Assembly (NCBI GenBank): GCA_028095005.1 | Contig: CM051463.1 | Location: 2,960,295-3,024,294 of the forward strand | Direction of reading: 5' to 3' | Source of the DNA: Rhynchospora pubera | Lineage: Eukaryota > Streptophyta > Magnoliopsida > Poales > Cyperaceae | Length of the DNA stretch: 64,000 bases | The notes under the pieces: generated by a model | What the model was told of the DNA's origin: nothing | What the model saw: only the letters and a program-made list of their open reading frames with translations | The model's database searches: none | Made by a program: the position numbers and the translations under genes | In this document: positions 57,591 to 64,000 of the stretch, piece after piece | Numbering within the stretch: position 1 is the stretch's first letter | How the letters are laid out: every line of letters begins with the position of its first letter

Positions 57591-60171
57591 AGAGAGAGAG
57601 AGAATGGCTATACTACTATTCATATGTAAACTGGATTTGTAGACTGGACTTTAGGCCGTCTGATTTTTCTAAGATCTGTGCCAAGATTTTAATCGACGGA
57701 TAAGATATTGGCGCTGAGGGCTCCGTTTCTTTTAAGTTTTTCGTTCCTTCTGTTTGATTTATCTCCGTCTCCCTTATGTTTCCTTCGATTGTGCTCCCTT
57801 CTCTCATTCTTTCTCCTTCAAAATCATCTCTGCCTAGCATGGTAGCACCTCTCCTCTACCTCCACCTCCTCTTCTTGCGGCTTTCTCCGAAATAGAGCAG
57901 TACAGACACTATCGAAATCACTCTCTCCTCACCACTAACTCTAGGAGCTCCTTCCCTATTGGAAGAGACGCCTCCAAACCCTACGTTGTTGTAATACCTA
58001 GTATTTTCGATTTTTGAGTCCTTAGAATTTTTGCTAAACTTTTTCTTTTATATTGTATTACTTATTTGAAATCTAGGTTCAATTCTTGTTTATGTGTTGC
58101 TTTTCTATATTTTTTTAGTGCACTTTAAAAGTTACTAATCCAAAATGAGTTTAGTTATATAGTTAAGTGAACTATGCATTACTTGGACTTGTTATTGTCA
58201 TGTTTTAATTAAATTGTTGTTGTGCATTGCATCTAGTGCATCTTGGGGACATGTTGGGGTACAATAAACACCTCCACTTTATTTCAAATAAAAAATACCC
58301 AATACCACAGCCCATTTCTCTCTCTCTCCCCTTCTCATTTTCTCCTCTACAGAAATTTTTCCCCTCTTTCTCTTTAAGCTCAAAACTCTCTAAAGTCCTC
58401 CATAGAAAATAGCTAAAACAGTTCAAAAAATTCAGGAAAAATCAAAAATAGGAAGAGAAGAGCGAGGAGAGTACATGCAAGCCAATAAATTTCGAATTTG
58501 AGCACCATCATTGTAAGATTTCGTTTTTTCTCCAACTCATTTCGGTTCTCAAGTGTTTTTTGAAGTTTTTGTTTAAATAAGGGTTTAAAATAGAATTTTA
58601 TGTTAGGTTTAGTTGCATGCAAGGTAATACTAAGTACAATTAGTATTTTATTCAATTTTTGTGAGGTTTTGGTCATGCATGAACTAAGCTTCAAGTTGAA
58701 ACAAATTTCTGAACTTTTGAGGAGATGTTTGAATGATTTGTGCATTAAACTGGATTTCAAAATGAGAAATGGTTGCATGCATGGTACATTTGTGAAAATT
58801 GGATTTTAGGATGAGTTTTGATTGCATGCTACTCAAGGATAATTGAATTTAATAAATTGTAACTAAATTCTTGCGCTATAAATACCAAATTAATTATAAA
58901 ATGGTATCATAAAATCAGCCCTAATTTGGAATAAAGAAATATTAGTATAAAAAATTAGGAATTTGCTAACTAATCATTAATTATCATAGAAATATAATTA
59001 TGGATAAGTAACTTTAAGAAACAAATTTGATGCAACAGTAAAATTGAAGCGAAATCGAAATTTTTTAGCTTGTGTAGTATCTATATTAACCTACATGATT
59101 CTATCAAAATCAAAGCTCAAATTAATAGGATGATCAAGCTTAAATGAGAATTAAATCTAAAACAAAAATTAATTAATTCATAATAAGTGTGGCAGCACCC
59201 TTGGCTGCATAGATAGTGCCACAGAAGATCCTAGGTTTCAATTTTTAATAAAAACCCAATCTTATCTTCTCCGACGAGGTGGATGCAGTGTAGCTAGCCA
59301 ATCCAACCTTGCGGCTGCCACTCTTGGCTGCACCGCCTTACTCCTCATTCCTCACTGTCGGCTCCTCTCTCCTCTTCTCTTTTCCTGGCTGCCTATAAAT
59401 ACTCGATTAAGGTTGGATCTTTGGTTTTGGCTGTCGATTATGGTTTGAGCCTAACTTGAGTTATGGTTGTTGTGTTGATTAGATGATGCTATGGCAGACC
59501 TTAGATAAGTTGATTTAGAGGTTTAAAGCCTAAATTTCAGATGTTGAATGCAGTGAACCCAAAATTGTTAAGCCAAAATTTTGTGAATTTGAGGTTTATC
59601 CTCCTGTTCGGGCACAAAGGAGACCTATGTGAAGTGTTGCGATGGGTTTGTAGGCTTGGTACCAGCCTCTGCCCTCTGGTACCTTACTGGTACGCCGTGG
59701 ATATGACAGGGACCGTTCTGTGAGGAAAGAAAATTGTTAAGGGACTAAATGTAATTGTCTAGGATCTTTTTTGTAAGTAAAAAGGGTTTGATTGTGAATA
59801 AATTGAATTCAAAGGCCACTGGATAAAATTACAGGCGTTGCGGATCGGATCCATACCCCTCCTTAATGGATCCTGTCGGAACCGTTACGAATGGCTCAGG
59901 TGGCTCAACCGCTTAGTTACATGGGCCTTGTGGGCTGGAATAATTTTAGGCTCTGGCTAAAATTAAAGAGAACTACCTTGGCCCAGCGCAAGAAATTGGA
60001 TCTGGGCTGATTATTTCGGCCCATTGCAGGATCTGGGCTTTGAATTATGGACTTAAATTACTAATCTTTAAACTTAAACTTTGATTAAGTTAATTAATTG
60101 GTGGGCTTAATAATATAATAATTAATTAAAGAAGAGGCCATTAGTAATAATTGGGTATCCCTTTAGGGCTA
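57591..60171. other. Unassigned DNA with a dispersed repeat
   Basis: About 59440-59850 resembles in order and wording 56500-56770 (CTGGTACCAGC, CTTACTGGTA, GTTAAGGGAC or TTTAGGGACC, then GATCGGATC or GTCGGATCTG), so a dispersed repeat occurs here and inside the preceding inverted repeat. (AG)n lies at 57591-57602 and (TC)n near 58318. No gene is supported. Confidence 0.4.
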
Positions 60172-60380
60172 TGTTGCACGGGTACGAGTACGAGTACCGT
60201 ACCCGGTACGATTCGGGTACGACGGTATGAAAATTTTCAAAAATCTCCGGTACAGGTACGGCGAAATATATATGTTTATTTAAATATTTTATTGATATAT
60301 AATTATATTATATTATAAAATATAATTTGTATGATAATTTTAACCGGTACTGATACTTCTTGCATATTTGAAGTACTTAA
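60172..60380. repeat. hAT-like terminal fragment with GTAC-rich motifs
   Basis: TTTAGGGCTATGTTGCACGG is followed by many ACGAGTAC/GTACCGGTAC words and ends with CTTGCATATTTGAAGTACT. The same motif set, in a different order, returns at about 63690-63885, which ends CATATTTGAAGTACC and AACATAGCTTT. These look like subterminal parts of one transposon family. Confidence 0.5.
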
Positions 60381-60792
60381 TGACCAATGCATGCTCCAAT
60401 TTTCAAGAGAGTGCTATAATAACAAATGCAATCTATTGTAGTCATAATGGGTCCATAGCTAGGCCATAGGCTGTGATGATAAGTGTGATGGAATTGAAAT
60501 ATGATGGAATTGAAATATGATTGGACATTAGAATTCATTTTCATTGCTAGCATGCTCCTTGAGCTGTGCGCCTGTGCACCTAGAAATTGTTGTTGAACTC
60601 GTCCCCTCAATAATTGAAACTATATTAATTTGGTGTGGCGTGAAATGCACGTGCAGCCCCTCAGTTACTGTGGTTAGAACAGTTCTGCGATCGTAGCCGT
60701 CCGTCAGCGCCTTTCCATCCTGGCCGTTCGTTAGTCGCAGGGAGCGTTTCCCAGTCCCCGTCTCTTCGCAAGTACGACCGTCATTCGTCGGA
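60381..60792. other. Intergenic DNA
   Basis: No gene supported. The last 150 bases become GC-rich toward the MITE that follows. Confidence 0.35.
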
Positions 60793-60976
60793 ACCGAATC
60801 CCGTGTAGCGCGGGACACCGTGTAGCGCGCATACGAGCCGTCTGATCTTGATCGGACGGTTCATTTTTTACGGGCCTATCAATCTAGGTTACATGCACGG
60901 GGCTCCTTTGTCCATTGGATCTTGATCAGACGGCTACGATGCCGCACTACACGGTATACCGCGCGGCACCAGATCT
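60793..60976. mobile_element. GC-richer MITE, copy 2 of 2
   Basis: Second copy of the family at 22653-22834 (shared GATCTTGATCGGACGGTT, TACATGCACGG, TTGATCAGACGG). Left end GTGTAGCGCGGGACACCGTG and right end (reverse complement) GTGCCGCGCGGTATACCGTG form the fold. The copies differ at many positions but keep the inverted ends. Confidence 0.72.
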
Positions 60977-63689
60977 GAACTCGTCATTCGTCTGACCGAT
61001 TTTGGTAACCTGCTCTCGTCTCGCCAGGTGGCTGCCTTAGCTCGATAGAACGTGCTTGCGCACGTTCGTTCCGCTTCGATGGGCTCGCTGGACTGCGCGC
61101 TGTGCTCCTCAGGTGATGTATTTTTTTCGCTCTGAGTTTGGTGTACTGGTCCTGTCCTATTTAGATCTCTCGCTTTTCCCGTTCTTCTCCTTTTCCTTCC
61201 ATCGCCGTACACTCCACGCCTCACGTCTAATGGAGCTTCGGTGTTTAGATGATCTTGGTGTTTCGGATTTGTTTCTTTGCCTGGTGGCCCTCCTCACTGG
61301 CTCATGTCCAAAGGCACTGAGGTGGGTTTGGAGGCTCTTAGGTTTCTGCACAAACCGTTCTCTTTTTCCCCTGATTTTGTGGCCTCTTCACCTTGCTGTT
61401 TCCCTTCCATACTCTTTGTTGTGCTTTCTCTGCTGCTTTCGAACCTGGTAGGTTACCCATTTTTCTCCTTATTTTTTTCTCTTTTGTTCCTTTTCTCTCA
61501 ATCTTCGGATTGCGCTCGATTCTGATCGCTAAATCCCTTTTTCTTGCCCTTCTGCTCCTTACAGGACTTGCTATTTGTTGCTTCCTTAGCTTGCTTCTCT
61601 AGATTGTTGTCGGTGTTGTTTATGGAAATTGTCAAGGTGGAAGCTTTGATCTCCTCTCTTCCTGTCTTCTCAGGTCAGCTGGTCTTCTTTCTATTTTTGC
61701 TTGGTGTTTAGTCTGTTCTGCCGTCTTTGGTGAATTTTCTAGCTAAAATTTCTAATGTGGCAAGCCTCCAGCTTGGAGGAAGTTGTTATCTGTGATGAAT
61801 TTGGGGCAAGTTCCAGCCGAGTTATGATCAAATAAGTTGGCTTATATCAATCATTTTCTTCAAAAAAATGAAATATGTCAATTTCTTTTGTATTTTGATT
61901 TTACATTTCTATTATGGAATTGCAGATTACATCATTCCTGATTTTGTATTTTAATTTTGACATCCTATTGTGCTTCCTATTCAGACATGGCTGCAGTTCG
62001 TGGGATACATGGTGGCATCATTCGTGAGGACACAGTCAAGCTCCTTTTTAGCTGGTTCAAGTGCCATCCTTCTTTTACTTCTCAATTCCTATTTACAGAA
62101 CATTTATAAAATAAACATATATCTTTTTTTTGTGAGATGTTTGATTGTTTCAGTTTATCGTTCATTTGTCTATAGGGTTTCGAGCAACTCGCAGTAGATA
62201 GTTTATCGTTCATTTGTCTATAGGGTTTCGAGCAACTCGCAGTAGATGCTTCAAAACTGGCACCTGCAATATCTCTGTGTTCCATTTATATGATTTGAGC
62301 AATGTAAAGAACTAATTTTAAAAGCTGGTTTCCTTATTCATCACAATCCATAATAGTCATGTGCCTGTTACGCTCCGATGTCATGGATATTTTAATCAAT
62401 TAAAATAGGATATCGTACATTTTAACGTGAGGGCCAAGATTTTGGAGGGTTCCAATTCATGGAAGTGATGAACAATCTGCTAAATTTTTTTTGGGTATTC
62501 AGTTGTGCTTTGATATGAATGAATTTGGCTTAGTATGCTTTTGAATCTGCTACAAATTTTGAACTTACATGGCATATGATCCAAGATCTAATTTTTAAGA
62601 ACTAGCAAAAAGCTACTGTAACTGTTAAGAACCGACAGGGCAGGTCGTGGAAAGAGGGGGGAACAGTTCGACACTGGCGATGAATGACGGGGAAAAAGAA
62701 AAGTTCTCCTAAGTAGATTCGAGGACTTCTCTGCTCTATAATCAAAATGGCGTTTTCTCCATGTTTGTAGCTGTGCGGCAGCCACTACAACTCCACCCGG
62801 AGAATAAGCTGCACCATCATCGCCATGGACACAGCCCACTGCCATTGTACAAATTCATCTTTTGCTGCCCCCACACTATTTGCTCAGCCACATTTTGATA
62901 ATTTCTGTTGAAAGGCATCCACCTGTAAGTCATGTTGTGTTTTGATTAGATGGGTTCTATGAATAGTTAGTATATTGTTGCAGTTCCGCAGATAATTGTG
63001 GGTTCTTAATTGTACTTATATCTAATCAGTGTGATACTTTACTTAGTTTGTATGTACAATTAGTATGGTATGTATGGCCTCCATAAAGAGCTTTTAAACT
63101 GGTATGTATGACTGTATGCCACTACCAATGATGACAATAAATATAGTTTGATGCTTGCTTTATGACATCAGATAAGGCTCATGTGATTGCATGGTTTTGG
63201 TGAATGCTGATATTGCCATTTGTAAAATAGCTTTAAGAGATGAAATATAGCTTATGTGATTGCATGATTTTGGAGTACTGATATTGCATTTGCCCATATG
63301 TATTGATTAGATATAAGATAGTTTTATGGGAGCTTATCTCATGTGATTGCATGATATTGGTGAATAGAGCATTATGAGATCAGATATGGCCCATGTGATT
63401 GAATGATTTTGGACAATGCCGATACAGCATTTGCCCATATGTATTGATTAGATATTAGATATGAGATAGATTTTAATTAAGCATAAGATAACATAGCTCA
63501 TATGGCATTTGTCCACGAGATTGATGAAACAATTTCACACCTTATAAACGTGCATTGGCCAGCAAAATCTCATAGGATGTTTTTAAATTTTTTCGCAATT
63601 TATATAGACATGGATAGATCGCGCAACGCGCGAATTTAAAACTAGTCGTAGATAGAACTACAGAATGCAGACCGAGTTTCATGCGCGGA
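60977..63689. other. Unassigned DNA, pyrimidine-rich in part
   Basis: About 61020-61700 is CT-rich with balanced composition, like a transcribed leader or LTR, but no protein or terminal repeat was recognised. A short frame at 61987 (MAAVRGIHGGIIREDTVKLL) looks coding-like but is unassigned. No tRNA or rRNA was seen. Confidence 0.35.
62152..62247. repeat. 48-bp perfect tandem duplication
   Basis: The unit starting AGTTTATCGTTCATTTGTC is present twice back to back (62152-62199 and 62200-62247), without differences, so it is recent. Confidence 0.95.
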
Positions 63690-63885
63690 CAAAATGCAAA
63701 CGTACCCACACGTACCCAAAGTTCGTAAAACGTACCCAGGACGTACCGGACATAGTAAAATATATTAAAATATTCCGGTACGCCACCTGGCGTACCCGGT
63801 TCGTACCGGTTCCGTACCGGAGGCGTACCCGTACCCGGTACCGGTACTTCTGCATATTTGAAGTACCAAGGTAACATAGCTTTAG
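63690..63885. repeat. hAT-like terminal fragment, second copy
   Basis: Dense CGTACC/GGTACG words, including ACCCGGTACCGGTACTTCTG, are followed by ATATTTGAAGTACC and the inverted terminus-like AACATAGCTTT. See 60172-60380. Its left limit is not defined. Confidence 0.5.
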
Positions 63886-64000
63886 GGTGTGTTTGGTTGG
63901 AATAGGAAATTTGGACTTATTCCTGCCCTTATCCATATTCTAACAAAACCAAGGAATTTGGATAAGGAATAAGCTTTTCTCTATTCCTATTCCCTATTCC
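63886..64000. repeat. MITE start cut by the window edge
   Basis: AGGGTGTGTTTGGTTGGAAT followed by AATAGG/ATTCC words matches the beginnings at 23027 and 27757. The right end is outside the window. Confidence 0.55.

Noticed and set aside
60172..63885. A single 3.7-kb hAT element bounded by the two CTATGTT/AACATAG fragments
   Set aside because: The inner termini do not pair well, no 8-bp duplication is present, and each fragment carries both kinds of subterminal motif, so two separate fragments are more likely.

Overview
The window reads as nuclear DNA of a flowering plant. It is AT-rich, its genes have GT-AG introns, and it carries plant gene families (MATH-BTB, FLZ zinc finger, F-box/DUF295, COG3, eIF2A, uL30/RPL7-like), many plant-type DNA transposons and a badnavirus-type endogenous pararetrovirus. 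A monocot is plausible because MATH-BTB genes are clustered and the viral insert is badnaviral, but the sequence does not prove it. Coding density is low. Most conserved gene sequence is broken; the FLZ gene and one MATH-BTB gene are the only host genes that look intact.

Layout. 0-6 kb: a frameshifted MATH-BTB copy with MITEs on both sides. 6-9 kb: a 605-bp hAT-type element and a 2.2-kb Mutator-like element, both with exact target-site duplications. 9.4-15.4 kb: a badnavirus/tungrovirus-like insert with an uninterrupted 1604-codon reading frame, a second short ORF, and then its promoter, poly(A) signal and tRNA-Met primer site, which lie downstream of the genes. 16.1-17.4 kb: an intact MATH-BTB gene just behind a Tourist-like MITE. 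19-24 kb: MITEs, a foldback element and a truncated uL30/RPL7-like pseudogene (minus strand). 25-26.7 kb: a third MATH-BTB copy, destroyed, holding a 1.25-kb Mutator-like foldback that contains an hAT fragment and a transposase fragment. 32.2-41.3 kb: a COG3 pseudogene. 42.1-43.1 kb: a two-exon FLZ gene (minus). 44.6-45.0 kb: a 96-bp minisatellite. 46.1-49.3 kb: an eIF2A pseudogene (minus) split by a LINE tail with a 14-bp target-site duplication. 51.3-52.1 kb: an F-box/DUF295 gene cut short. 52.7-57.6 kb: CACTA-type elements, a MITE and a large inverted repeat. 57.6-64 kb: mostly unrecognised sequence with MITE and hAT-like fragments.

How the parts relate. The three MATH-BTB copies share 5' and 3' sequence and look like one tandem duplication series at different stages of decay. 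Three housekeeping-gene remnants (COG3, eIF2A, uL30-like) keep their introns, so they came from DNA-level duplication, not retroposition. The most unusual item is the viral frame: near its N terminus one 28-bp sequence occurs three times and is read in all three reading frames, at the place where an ORF2-like domain is joined to an ORF3-like polyprotein that lacks a recognisable movement-protein region. All family assignments come from reading the translations by eye; no database search was run.
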